From Stieleria mannarensis (lineage in GTDB: Bacteria; Planctomycetota; Planctomycetia; Pirellulales; Pirellulaceae), in contig NZ_JACEHH010000017.1 of the NCBI RefSeq assembly GCF_014154935.1, positions 62,001-126,000 of the forward strand: DNA of 64,000 bases, in the 5' to 3' direction. The notes under the pieces are model-generated. The model had not been told where the DNA came from. It worked only from the letters and a program-made list of their open reading frames with translations, and did no database searches. The number at the start of each line of letters is the position of its first letter. Positions within the stretch are counted from its first letter, which is position 1. Below, one piece after another: positions 35,901 through 43,765 of the stretch. A program made the position numbers and the translations under genes.

Positions 35901-36376
35901 GACGACTTGTAATGCCGAACGCCGCCCAGGTGCGCGAGCAATTGCCGACTGGTCACCGGCCATTGCTTCTCGGGGAATTTGGCAACGTACTCCTGAACCG
36001 GACAGTCCAGATCCAGTTTGCCTTCTGCGGCCAACGAAAGCACCACGGCTGCGGTCATCGGCTTGGCAATCGATGCCGTTCGATACCGAGTCGATTCCGT
36101 CGCCGGAACGGAGTGCTCGACATCCGCCAGCCCGAAACCTCTAGAAAAGACCAGCTTGTTATCGAGCGCGATAGCGACCGACAGCCCCGGAACACCGTTC
36201 CGATCCATGTATCGATCGATCAACTGTTCGACCTCCGCTGCCGAAGCGAATGGAGTGAACGCTGCCTCCTGAGCGCGTGCCTGGAGCGAGCCCGACGCGG
36301 CCACGAAAGCCACAGCGAGGACCAACCAGACGAGGCGAAAAACCACGCGGCCGAATTGCGGCACACGCGGGGTCAT
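32936..36376 (-). CDS. Fusion of two beta-lactamase-like serine hydrolase domains with a VanX/DdpX-type D-Ala-D-Ala dipeptidase
   Basis: 1,146 residues from the ATG at 36376, chosen because it gives a signal peptide (hydrophobic about 12-28, cleavage near ARAQEA); the frame is open to a TTG at 36457. Domain 1 (about 40-370) is LACTB-like, with nucleophile motif SIAK, KFPEKQWPVTSRQLLAHLGG and YSSFGYNLLG. Domain 2 (about 400-720) has SVSK, MMSHRSGL and YSN. A beta-rich linker follows. The last 190 residues are a VanX/DdpX-like zinc dipeptidase: DAYRPW, SRHNRGCAVD (Zn His and Asp), and EWWHFDY (catalytic Glu and Zn His). All three catalytic sites look intact. Likely acts on D-amino-acid peptides or peptidoglycan fragments in the periplasm. 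A D-aminoacylase remnant lies 92 bp upstream. Confidence 0.88.
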   Translation of the reverse strand: MTPRVPQFGRVVFRLVWLVLAVAFVAASGSLQARAQEAAFTPFASAAEVEQLIDRYMDRNGVPGLSVAIALDNKLVFSRGFGLADVEHSVPATESTRYRTASIAKPMTAAVVLSLAAEGKLDLDCPVQEYVAKFPEKQWPVTSRQLLAHLGGVRHYKSSSESSSTKHFFNLSDALSTFADDPLIHQPGSKYRYSSFGYNLLGSVAEGAGNRDFTKLLNERVFVPAGMTHTVVDDTFAVIPGRARGYIRATPSLLAKLPDHHNLVDGELYNATLHDTSMKIPGGGLLSTAADLVRFATAINRGEVLEDTTLDAMWTRQTTTAGKEISYGLGWSVGRKSGRRAVWHGGAQSGTSTTLLLYPETGTCVAIMSNLQRLSLMKTAVAIADLVDPPTYDYQDAIEKLQTAVRYEVQQKQLPAFSISVVDRDQVVWADGFGFQDADQTIPATAETVYRVGSVSKLFTDIAVMQLVDEGRLDLDTTVQTYLPEFQPENPFNVPLTLRQMMSHRSGLVRESPVGNYFDPTEPTLEATVASLSDTSLVYKPETKTKYSNAAIAVVGAVLEKQLDVSHPERVRQTILDPLGMNQSSFVVSPSVEPKLATGWMRTYDGRRFPAPAFLLGTGPAGNLYSNVLDLSKFVSCLFNAGKTNDGMILKPETLRRMSTPIKDSDGKSQGFGLGFHIKELDGFTKIGHGGAVYGFSTQLEALPERKLGVAATASLDGTNAVVRRLADYALRLMIATQDGKELPAYRTTVPLPAERVRVLRGRYKEVEGDRFAEISELNGDVFMHRGTFRYQLRVADDGSIITDDEAGFGTEIILNSDGQLVIGDRTFRRLPDDPPAETPDRWRGLIGEYGWDHNTLYILERNGQLYALIEWFYYYPLTEISDDVFEFPDHGLYHGEGLRFTRDENGIATEVNAAEVVFKRREVGTTDGETFKITPVKPIDELRAGALAATPPPEPGDYREPELVELIKIDPTIKLDIRYATTNNFTGAVFYKQPQAFMQKPAADAVARANQKLRPLGLGLLIHDAYRPWHVTKMFWDATPGDLKDFVANPANGSRHNRGCAVDLTLYDLASGQPIQMVAGYDEFSPRSFPQYPGGTTRQRWYRELLRRTMESEGFTVYEYEWWHFDYKDWKTYRIGNATFEELID

Positions 36377-36468
36377 CGCAATCGAAGGCAAACGACGCGA
36401 GATCATGAGATAAAGTGGCATCGGATTACTCAAGCATTGGCAGCAGTTCATGGTCAAATCAATCTTGG

Positions 36469-37375
36469 TCAGCGATACGAAGAAGCCCGATCAGCTGATT
36501 GAGTCTTCTCGAGAATCTTACCAGACAGATCGCCAAGCCATTGGCCTTGGTCGACCGCCACCGAACCGTTGACGGGCACGTAATTGATTCCCTGGCGAAT
36601 CGATGCGGATGAAACGCATCGGATCGATCACGAATTGTTTTTTCATCAAAGACGACCACATCGGCAACGTTTCCGACCGTTAATTCACCGCGATCGGTCA
36701 ATCCCAGGATTTCGGCCGGGAGCGTCGTCCCCGCCCGAACTGCCTGTTCAATCGTCATCAGTGCTTGATCGATCGCAAACTGACGAATTTCGCGCGGAAA
36801 CGCTCCGTAGAATCGTGGATGGACGGGGCCGTCCTGAGGCAGAGCGATACCGGCATCGCTAGACGTTGCGTTCCAGTCAGTCACGGCGAAGGCGGCGACA
36901 TCTCGGTCGTCCATCGCGAACGCTCGCAATCGCGCGCCGCCTTTTCGTTTCTGATCTCCATCGAGCTGCAGCCTGATGGCCGCATCCTCCGGTAATTCCT
37001 CGCAAACACGAGCATATTCCGCAAGCGTTTTGCCGGCGACGTCGGCGTCTGGGGGCTCGATGATTAAGATACTGTCCGGTCCGCCGCCGTCCTGATTGAC
37101 CACGACGGTTGTGATGCCTTGTGTGATCAGATTCGGTGCACTGCGTCGCGCCGGATCGTTAGGAACGAGTCCCTGTTCGGCATGACTGTGCAGATCGATA
37201 AAGCCCGGGCAAGCCACCTGACCTTCCGCTTCGATGATGCGGTTTGCCGTTGAATTCGAGAGGCCGCCGATCGCGACGATACGATCCACCTTGATTCCGA
37301 CGTCCGCACGAAACCGGGGCGTCCGGTTCCTCTAATGACATCACCATTTCGGATCAAGATGTCAAATTCTGCTTC
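36469..37375 (-). pseudogene. Decayed N-acyl-D-amino-acid deacylase (amidohydrolase)
   Basis: Pieces of a D-aminoacylase read in three frame segments. It starts [18 protein letters not shown] near 37375, shifts frame near 37315 to [16 protein letters not shown] and the metal-site block [13 protein letters not shown], runs through GNVADVVVFDEKTIRDRSD, then shifts again to INYVPVNGSVAVDQGQWLGDLSGKILEKTQ with a stop at 36469-36471. The family is usually 480-550 residues; only about 300 remain, so a large internal part is also lost. It lay in the same direction as the downstream dipeptidase fusion, suggesting a former D-amino-acid/peptide operon. Confidence 0.8.
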
Positions 37376-37624
37376 TCTCGGCGAATCGATCGCATTTGTC
37401 GATCGAGTCGTCGCTGCGTCAGAGCGAGCCTCGAGGATCATCGACAGCAGTTTGCTGAATTCTGACTTCGAAACCAATAGGGCACTTAAGAGACTTTTGT
37501 GAACCGAATGACACTTCAACGGTAACGCCACCGGCCCCCATTGATTAACAACCACACCATCCTGAACGATCATCACGGCTGCGGTATCGAGCGTTTCGGA
37601 GTGCGCCCTTGCTGTGGACAGCAC
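37376..37624 (-). pseudogene. N-terminal fragment of a beta-lactamase-like serine hydrolase
   Basis: The frame reads [19 protein letters not shown] and then [13 protein letters not shown], which resembles the SxxK active-site block of class C beta-lactamase-like hydrolases (SVHK). The sequence then breaks off and runs straight into the D-aminoacylase remnant. No YxN or C-terminal motif follows, so it is a truncated relic. Its start codon is uncertain. Confidence 0.6.
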
Positions 37625-37718
37625 AACGGCACAATTCTGTCACTATAATGCACCGACGAAGGCCGGATGCTCGGTCTGTTCAAAGATTGACATCGATTGT
37701 CATACCACGAGAGTATCG

Positions 37719-38945
37719 ATGAAACTTGCCGCCTGTTTCCTGCCCTTGATGATTTGCGGCGTCCTACTGGCTGCCGAACCGCGCTCCAAGCCGACACCTG
37801 AAAACGACGATGTTGCCGGACTGATGGCCGACAGGTCGGTCATCGTGACAGGCGATTCGGACTGGGACTGGACACAAGCGCGAACTGCAATGGTGCCTCA
37901 GCAAGTTCGCCCGTTCTTTTTGACGACGATGTCTCGCACGGCAAAAGTCGGAGCGCATGGTTATCACGATGTCTTCGTGGTTTTTGCCGACCAGCGGGCC
38001 GACACGTGGAACGAGCCCCGATCCATTGCATCGCTAAAAAGGTTACGACGAGAGGACGGCTACGAAGTGGTTGCCGGCGACCTCTGTCCGATCTGGCATG
38101 CCAAGTCCGAGAAAGTGCTGGTTACCGGCAAAACATTCAATTTCGCCGAGGGTTCAAAAGAAGACATTCTTCGTGAGCAGGTATCCTATTGCGTTTTTGA
38201 TCCGGCGACGCGAACGTTTGGCCCGTTGCGGATTCTGGAGATGCCGGCCAAGGACCACGGCGGGCATCCGATCATTGCCCCCAACGCCGGTTGTCACCAA
38301 CAGGTCGTTCTCGACGACGGAACGGTGTTGTTGCCGGTCCGTTACCAGCGAAGCAGCGAGAAGCGGAATTACACGTCGATTGTCGCGAAATGCAGCTTTG
38401 ACGGCACAACGCTTCGCTACATTGAACACGGTACAGAACATTCCCTGCCGAATCGACGCGGCTTGTACGAACCCTCCGTGACACAACACGATGGTGCGTT
38501 CTTCTTGACGCTGCGTGCAGACGACGGCGCCTGGGTGGCGCGCAGCTCCGAAGGCATTCATTTCTCGAACCAAATTCCCTGGAAGTTCGACGACGGTGAA
38601 GCACTGGGCAGCTACAACACCCAGCAGCACTGGATCACGCTGGGTGGACGGCTGTATCTGGTTTACACCCGCCGGGGAGCTGACAACGACCACATCATGA
38701 GACACCGGGCGCCGTTGTTCGTCGCCGAAGTCGATCCCAAACGATTGGTCGTTCTGAAAGACACCGAACAGATTGTCGTTCCGGAAAACCATGCGACATT
38801 GGGTAATTCCGGCGTCTGCCGAATCAACGACAACGAGTCATGGATCACGGTGGCTGAGGGACGAGTCAGTCACGGGAAGCGCAAGGGCGAGAACAATCAA
38901 GTGATCCTCGTCAAACTGACCGCAGACGGAAACCGTAGCAAGTAG
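37719..38945 (+). CDS. Secreted sialidase/BNR-repeat-like protein
   Basis: 408 residues from the ATG at 37719; the frame opens farther upstream but this start gives a short signal peptide MKLAACFLPLMICGVLLAAEP. The rest is beta-rich with features of exo-sialidase-like propellers: VLDDGTVLLPVRY, YEPSVTQHDGAFFLTLRADDG, ARSSEGIHFS and TLGGRLYLVYTRRG. Classical SxDxGxTW Asp boxes are weak. It probably binds or cleaves glycans outside the cytoplasm, alongside the esterases and sulfatases nearby, but catalysis is not proven by the sequence. Confidence 0.7.
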   Translation: MKLAACFLPLMICGVLLAAEPRSKPTPENDDVAGLMADRSVIVTGDSDWDWTQARTAMVPQQVRPFFLTTMSRTAKVGAHGYHDVFVVFADQRADTWNEPRSIASLKRLRREDGYEVVAGDLCPIWHAKSEKVLVTGKTFNFAEGSKEDILREQVSYCVFDPATRTFGPLRILEMPAKDHGGHPIIAPNAGCHQQVVLDDGTVLLPVRYQRSSEKRNYTSIVAKCSFDGTTLRYIEHGTEHSLPNRRGLYEPSVTQHDGAFFLTLRADDGAWVARSSEGIHFSNQIPWKFDDGEALGSYNTQQHWITLGGRLYLVYTRRGADNDHIMRHRAPLFVAEVDPKRLVVLKDTEQIVVPENHATLGNSGVCRINDNESWITVAEGRVSHGKRKGENNQVILVKLTADGNRSK

Positions 38946-38972
38946 CTTGACGGACTATTGCGAGTGCGGCAA

Positions 38973-39204
38973 CAAAGGGGTCAGGCCTCTTTTTTGTGGT
39001 AGATGGGCGACGGAGACATCAGGGTCGGTTTCAAATCGCGTTTGAAATGCCAGCGTCAATACGAGCCCCACCGGCTATCTTTCGCCCGAGGTGTTCATGG
39101 CATGCCCCGGACCGTTCAACCGGGAGAAGGAAACCTCCCAACACACGTTGGCCTCTCAACAAAGAGGCCTGACCCCTTTGATTCAAAGAGGCCTGACCCC
39201 TTTG
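38973..39204. repeat. Element bounded by inverted and direct GGGGTCAGGCCTC repeats
   Basis: A copy reading AAAGGGGTCAGGCCTCTTTT lies at 38974-38993. Two copies of its complement, AAAGAGGCCTGACCCCTTTG, lie in tandem at 39161-39180 and 39185-39204. Between them is a palindrome TTTCAAA-TCGCG-TTTGAAA near 39029-39047. The ends are inverted relative to one another, as in a small non-autonomous mobile or REP-type element about 230 bp long. The last copy stops 2 bp before the stop codon of the neighbouring esterase gene. Confidence 0.6.
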
Positions 39205-39206
39205 AT

Positions 39207-40178
39207 TTAAGGCTCTTGAAGCAGCGTTGCGATGAGGTAATCGGTCGGCGTTGGGTGCTCCACGTCGGGCGCACCGGGATACACCAACTCGCATGCGACG
39301 CCATTGGTTTTGCAGTGCTGCTGTAACTTGACGCCGAAGTTGGATGTGTGTGTCGGGTCCTTCTGGTCTTTTCCGATCGCCGGAGGCCGCGAGTAGATCA
39401 GGTACACTCCCGGATCGCCTTTGTCGACCAATGCGTAGGGCGAGTATTCATTGATCCAGGGCAGAATCGTTTCGCGATTGGCCAGAAACTTCGCAAAACT
39501 ACCTAGCCCGAAGGCGTGACCGCCGTATCGACTGTTCGGTGTCCACTCCTTCATCTGTTTCGGATCGAGCGTGGTCTGGGCGCCCGTCACGGCCGCGCAC
39601 CAAAGACGCGTCGATTCGCGGCTGATGGGATCGTCACTCTGCGGGTCGGCGAGGTCATCGTGAAAGGCGATCCACAAACTGGAGCATGCACCAGCAGATC
39701 CTCCGGCAGCACCGATACGCAGCTTGTCTAAATTCCACTCGTCGGACTTGCTTCGCACGAACTGCAAGGCGCGAGCGGCGTCGTGCAGCGGCGCTTTCAC
39801 CGGCGGCTCGATCCCAGATCCCGCCGCCTGTTTGACATAGCGGTAATTGCAAGCGGCAACCGAGATTCCGGCATTCAGCAGCGCGCTGACGTCGGCAAAT
39901 CGATGCACACGTTCCTTGGACCCGCCCTGCCAGCCTCCGCCGTGGATCACAAACACCAACGGGGTCGCCATGTCGGATTCGGCCTTCCAGAAATCGATCA
40001 CGTGCCGCGGATGGTCCCCGTAACGCACTTCGGACAGCGTCGGTTGGGGGACGGAGGCATCGTATTTCGGGGCTTCACTGGGTTTCGTTACGTTCTTCGA
40101 CGGTGCCGAATCCTGTCCAAACAGGACCGACGAACCGGCGACCAGGACGACCATCAAACAAGCAATCGGCGTTCTCAT
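39207..40178 (-). CDS. Secreted alpha/beta hydrolase (esterase/lipase family)
   Basis: 323 residues with signal peptide MRTPIACLMVVLVAGSSVLFGQ. Oxyanion motif HGGGW at 79-83, nucleophile GGSAG with Ser161, and a C-terminal His in DVEHPTP are consistent with a carboxylesterase triad. It is a different subfamily from the esterase at 31843 (GGSAG against GHSAGG). The 3' end touches a dispersed repeat. Probably a carbohydrate or lipid esterase acting outside the cytoplasm. Confidence 0.85.
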   Translation of the reverse strand: MRTPIACLMVVLVAGSSVLFGQDSAPSKNVTKPSEAPKYDASVPQPTLSEVRYGDHPRHVIDFWKAESDMATPLVFVIHGGGWQGGSKERVHRFADVSALLNAGISVAACNYRYVKQAAGSGIEPPVKAPLHDAARALQFVRSKSDEWNLDKLRIGAAGGSAGACSSLWIAFHDDLADPQSDDPISRESTRLWCAAVTGAQTTLDPKQMKEWTPNSRYGGHAFGLGSFAKFLANRETILPWINEYSPYALVDKGDPGVYLIYSRPPAIGKDQKDPTHTSNFGVKLQQHCKTNGVACELVYPGAPDVEHPTPTDYLIATLLQEP

Positions 40179-40265
40179 TTGGCTTCTTTCAATAGGCGGA
40201 GCGTTTTGGTGCTCCGTCTAGGATACCTTCGATCGACAACCGTTGTGATCCAAGGAGAAGGCGGC

Positions 40266-40293
40266 AGGGGCAAAACGATGGGGGCAAAACAAT
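40266..40293 (+). repeat. GGGGCAAAA-type dispersed repeat (copy 2)
   Basis: Two tandem imperfect units, GGGGCAAAACGAT (40267-40279) and GGGGGCAAAACAAT (40280-40293), just after the mcsB stop codon and about 90 bp upstream of the esterase start. Matches the element at 12321-12351. Confidence 0.55.
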
Positions 40294-40308
40294 TGCAATC
40301 AGGAAGTG

Positions 40309-41400
40309 CTAGTTCCAGGTGGCGTCGTCTTTTCCGGCCAGGTGGTGTTGCAGAAAACTGGCGCGGCGGGCGTGACGTTCGGCGGTGCCCAAGACGCGGC
40401 CTTGCAACTTTTGCAGGTGCGCCGATTGGGTTTGCAAGAACAGTTGGTTAATGACTTTGACGTCCGGTTGCTCGATCAGCCCCATGCTGATGCCCAGTCG
40501 GATCTTGGACAGATGGTGCATCGTTTCTTCGCTGCTGATCTTTCGGGCCGTGCTCAAGATGCCCATCGCCCGGCTGACTTCGTCGTGCAAGTCGTCGCGG
40601 TTGTTTTTCAGCAACGCCTGACGCGCCTTGCGTTCGTACTGGATGATCCGCGGCGCGACCTCATCACCGACCAACGCCAGCAAGTCGGCTTCGGTGTGAC
40701 CGAGCGTGACCTGGTTGCTGACTTGATAGAAATCGCCGGTGTACTGTGACCCTTCGCCATAGAGTCCGCGAACGGTCACGTTGATGCGTTGCATGGAGCG
40801 GAAGACGCGGTCCATTTGTTCGGTGATCACCAAGGCCGGCAAGTGCAGCATCACGCTGACCCGCAATCCGGTTCCGACGTTGGTGGGGCACGCGGTCAGG
40901 TAACCGTAGCGCGGATGGAACGCGTACAAGATGACTTCTTCGAGCATGTTGTCGATACGGTTGACCTGTTCCCAGGTGTTTTTGATGTCCAAGCCGCTTT
41001 TCATGACTTGGATCCGCAGGTGGTCTTCTTCGTTGACCATCACGCTGTAGCCTTCGGCGGCGTCAAAGGCGACGGCGCGCGACCCGTCGCCTTCGGCGAT
41101 CTCGCGGCTGATCAGCTGGCGTTCGACCAGCAATTGGCGATCAATTTCCGAGAGCGGTTCCAGGTCGACGTAGTGGGCGGATTCCCAGCGTTGGTCGGTC
41201 AGACTTTCCATCCGTGCCCGGACGGTCCGTTCGATGCTCAACCGATCTTCGTCGCTGCAGCGGCGGATGAAGGGGAAATCGGCCAGGTTGCGAGCCAGGC
41301 GGATCCGCGTGCTGATCACGATGTCCGATTCCGGCCCTTCGCCGCGCATCCATTCGCCCCGGTATCGGGCCAGTTCATCAAAGTCCGCGTCACGTTTCAC
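40309..41400 (-). CDS. mcsB: Protein arginine kinase McsB
   Basis: 363 residues, the normal length for McsB. Guanido-kinase fold motifs are all visible: nucleotide-binding STRIRLARNL (30-39), substrate-site NEEDHLRIQ (123-131), the cysteine motif CPTNVGTG (171-178), and RGLYGEGSQY. McsB phosphorylates arginine residues of misfolded proteins and repressors to mark them for ClpCP degradation in Firmicutes. The gene overlaps mcsA by 4 bp, the classical mcsA-mcsB order. No ctsR or clpC is adjacent, unlike Bacillus, so how it is regulated here is unclear. Confidence 0.95.
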   Translation of the reverse strand: MKRDADFDELARYRGEWMRGEGPESDIVISTRIRLARNLADFPFIRRCSDEDRLSIERTVRARMESLTDQRWESAHYVDLEPLSEIDRQLLVERQLISREIAEGDGSRAVAFDAAEGYSVMVNEEDHLRIQVMKSGLDIKNTWEQVNRIDNMLEEVILYAFHPRYGYLTACPTNVGTGLRVSVMLHLPALVITEQMDRVFRSMQRINVTVRGLYGEGSQYTGDFYQVSNQVTLGHTEADLLALVGDEVAPRIIQYERKARQALLKNNRDDLHDEVSRAMGILSTARKISSEETMHHLSKIRLGISMGLIEQPDVKVINQLFLQTQSAHLQKLQGRVLGTAERHARRASFLQHHLAGKDDATWN

Positions 41401-41927
41401 GATTGGGTATCCGAGGAGGTCGATGGGGGGGCGATCGGGTCTTCCATCGCCTTGATTTCGTCGCGGATTTCCGAAGCCCGCTCATAGTCTTCGCGTTCGA
41501 TCGCTTCCTCCATCTCACGCCTCAGGCCGATCATTTTGGCCAAGGAGTCGGCCGTTCCCGCCGAGCGGGTGGGTTTCTTGCCCACATGTTCGGTCTTGTC
41601 GTGGACGTTGATCAACAGCGGGCGGAGATCGGATTCGAAGTGGGTGTAGTCATAGGGGCACCCGAGGCGCCCGCTGTTGCGAAATTCGAAAAAGCTGATG
41701 CCACAAACCGGACACTCCTTCTGGTCCAGTTCCTCCAACGCATCGCCGGATTGGCCACCGAGCTGCTTGGCCAGGGCCGAGGCGATCGCGGTCATCGGCG
41801 GGCTGGCTTCTTTGTTCAAAAACCCCTTGGCGTGCTCTTCACACAAGTGCATCACCTGCGGACCGACCGGCTCGGTCAGTTCGGTGATGTGAAAGGTGGC
41901 CGGTTTTTCACAGAATTGGCACTTCAT
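41397..41927 (-). CDS. mcsA: McsA-like zinc-binding activator of McsB
   Basis: 176 residues from the ATG at 41927 (MKCQFCEK), which puts the first zinc-binding CxxC at the N terminus; the open frame extends 21 codons upstream but that part is not family-like. A second zinc-binding pair is CPVC, and the C terminus holds a UVR motif helix (LRREMEEAIEREDYERASEIRDEIKAME). McsA stimulates the arginine kinase McsB; the gene immediately precedes and overlaps mcsB. The 3' end overlaps mcsB by 4 bp (ATGA). Confidence 0.92.
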   Translation of the reverse strand: MKCQFCEKPATFHITELTEPVGPQVMHLCEEHAKGFLNKEASPPMTAIASALAKQLGGQSGDALEELDQKECPVCGISFFEFRNSGRLGCPYDYTHFESDLRPLLINVHDKTEHVGKKPTRSAGTADSLAKMIGLRREMEEAIEREDYERASEIRDEIKAMEDPIAPPSTSSDTQS

Positions 41928-42086
41928 GATCAATCCGATGTTGTGGCGGGGGGACCGCTCGATTCTATCGCTCGCAAGGGGCAAAACCAACCCGGTCCCC
42001 TACACGACGGGCGTTTCGGTGACGACACTAACGGGACCCCGGTCTCGCCCCTTGTTGAATTTCGCCCCGTTCATTTCGCCCCGTTC

Positions 42087-43646
42087 ATGCACCACCCCAC
42101 CCCCGACGAATTTGCCGCCCTGGCCATCGAGCACGACTTCGTCCCCGTGTACCGTCGATTGTTGAGCGACGCCTTAACCCCGGTGACAGCATTTCGCCGG
42201 CTGGACCGATCGGCCGACGGCGACGGCGGGGCGGCCGGCGGAGCGTGTTTGTTTGAAAGTGTCATCGGCGGGGAAAAGGTCGGTCGTTACAGTTTTTTGG
42301 CCGCCGCGCCGTCGCTGCGTTTCTCGGCCACGCGAAACGAGGTCACCGTGACTGATTTGACCGGCCGGCGGGAACCGGAAACGTTTTCCGATCCCGACCC
42401 GTTGAATGCGTTCCGCGCCTACTTTCGCAACTCCGTCGCCGAAATCGACGAACTGCCGCCGTTTGTCGGCGGGGCGATCGGCTATGCCGGCTACGACGTC
42501 GTCCGCTACGTCGAACACCTGCCCGACGCGCCGACCGATGACCGTGGATTGCCGGATTTGGATTTCGCGTTCTACCACACCCTGTGCGTCTTTGATCACG
42601 TCGACAAGACCGTCACGGTCGTCTCGCTGGCCGATTGTCGCGACGTGGACAACCACGACGCCGCCGCGCGGGCCTTGGCCGCCGCAGCCGCCGAGGTCGA
42701 CCAAACCATCGAAAAACTTTCACAGTCCAACGGCGCCCAAGAGATCCGCACCGGGGCCTGGGACGAAGCGGTGTGGCGAGAAGCGGCGAACAACCAGCCG
42801 CTGGAAATCACGTCCAACTTCACCCGCGAATCGTTTTGCAAGGCGGTCCGCGAGTGTGTCGAGTACATTCGCGCCGGCGATATCTTTCAGGTCGTCCCCA
42901 GCCAGCGGATGGCCGTGAAAACCGACGTCGACCCCTTGGAGATCTATCGTTCGCTGCGGGTGGTCAACCCCAGCCCGTTCATGTTTTACCTGCGAACCCC
43001 CGAGACCGTCCTGGTGGGGTGTTCGCCGGAGATCATGTGCCGCGTCGAAGATTCCGTCGTCACCGTCCGACCTTTGGCCGGAACCCGCAAACGCGGACGG
43101 ACCGAAAAGGAAGACAAGGCGCTCGAGCAGGAATTGTTGGCCGATCCCAAGGAACGCGCCGAACATGTCATGTTGGTCGACCTGGGGCGCAACGACGTCG
43201 GCCGTGTCGCCCAGTTCGGCAGCATCGAATTGACCGAAGTGATGGTCGTTGAACGCTACAGCCACGTGATGCACATCAGCAGCGAAGTCCAAGGCAAACT
43301 GCGCGACGGACTGGATGCCTTCGATGCACTCAAAGCGGCACTTCCGGCCGGGACGGTTTCGGGCGCCCCGAAGGTGCGCGCGATGGAGGTCATCGATTCG
43401 ATCGAACCGCATCGCCGAGGCCCTTACGCCGGTGCCGTCGGCTGGATCGACTATCGCGGCAACATGGACACCTGCATCGCGCTGCGGACCATGGTCGTCA
43501 AAGACGACACGGTTTATGTGCAAGCCGGTTGCGGCGTCGTCGCCGACAGCGACCCCGACGCCGAATACGATGAAACCATCAACAAGGCCCGGGCACTGAT
43601 CACCGCCATCGAATTGACCGTGCAGCGGCTCGCCACGCCAAAGTGA
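42087..43646 (+). CDS. trpE: Anthranilate synthase component I
   Basis: 519 residues from the ATG at 42087; the open frame extends far upstream but only from here is it TrpE-like. The N-terminal domain has LFESVIGGEKVGRYSFLA, at the place of the tryptophan feedback site (LLES in many enzymes). The chorismate-binding domain shows PLAGTRKRGRT, HVMLVDLGRND, PAGTVSGAPKVRAMEVI and the terminal QAGCGVVADSDPDAEY. Converts chorismate plus ammonia/glutamine to anthranilate, the first tryptophan step. No trpG or other trp gene is adjacent. Divergent from mcsA with 159 bp between. A 14-bp tandem duplication ends at the start codon. Confidence 0.95.
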   Translation: MHHPTPDEFAALAIEHDFVPVYRRLLSDALTPVTAFRRLDRSADGDGGAAGGACLFESVIGGEKVGRYSFLAAAPSLRFSATRNEVTVTDLTGRREPETFSDPDPLNAFRAYFRNSVAEIDELPPFVGGAIGYAGYDVVRYVEHLPDAPTDDRGLPDLDFAFYHTLCVFDHVDKTVTVVSLADCRDVDNHDAAARALAAAAAEVDQTIEKLSQSNGAQEIRTGAWDEAVWREAANNQPLEITSNFTRESFCKAVRECVEYIRAGDIFQVVPSQRMAVKTDVDPLEIYRSLRVVNPSPFMFYLRTPETVLVGCSPEIMCRVEDSVVTVRPLAGTRKRGRTEKEDKALEQELLADPKERAEHVMLVDLGRNDVGRVAQFGSIELTEVMVVERYSHVMHISSEVQGKLRDGLDAFDALKAALPAGTVSGAPKVRAMEVIDSIEPHRRGPYAGAVGWIDYRGNMDTCIALRTMVVKDDTVYVQAGCGVVADSDPDAEYDETINKARALITAIELTVQRLATPK

Positions 43647-43765
43647 CTTTCCATGTGACGGCAACGCGCCGAGGGGGGAGTGATCCGTCTTTCGCGACGC
43701 GATGAGTTATGATGGTGGGGCGTTGATCCTGTCGTGCCCCTTCCAATTCTCGCCGCCCGTCATTG

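Noticed and set aside
38946-39206. Complete insertion sequence
   Set aside because: Inverted ends are present but there is no transposase gene or target-site duplication that I could confirm, so it is listed only as a repeat.
39003-39326. 107-residue open frame on the plus strand
   Set aside because: It runs through the repeat element and into the antisense of the esterase gene; no protein features.
42720-43664. 314-residue open frame opposite trpE
   Set aside because: TrpE motifs occupy the other strand along the whole length.
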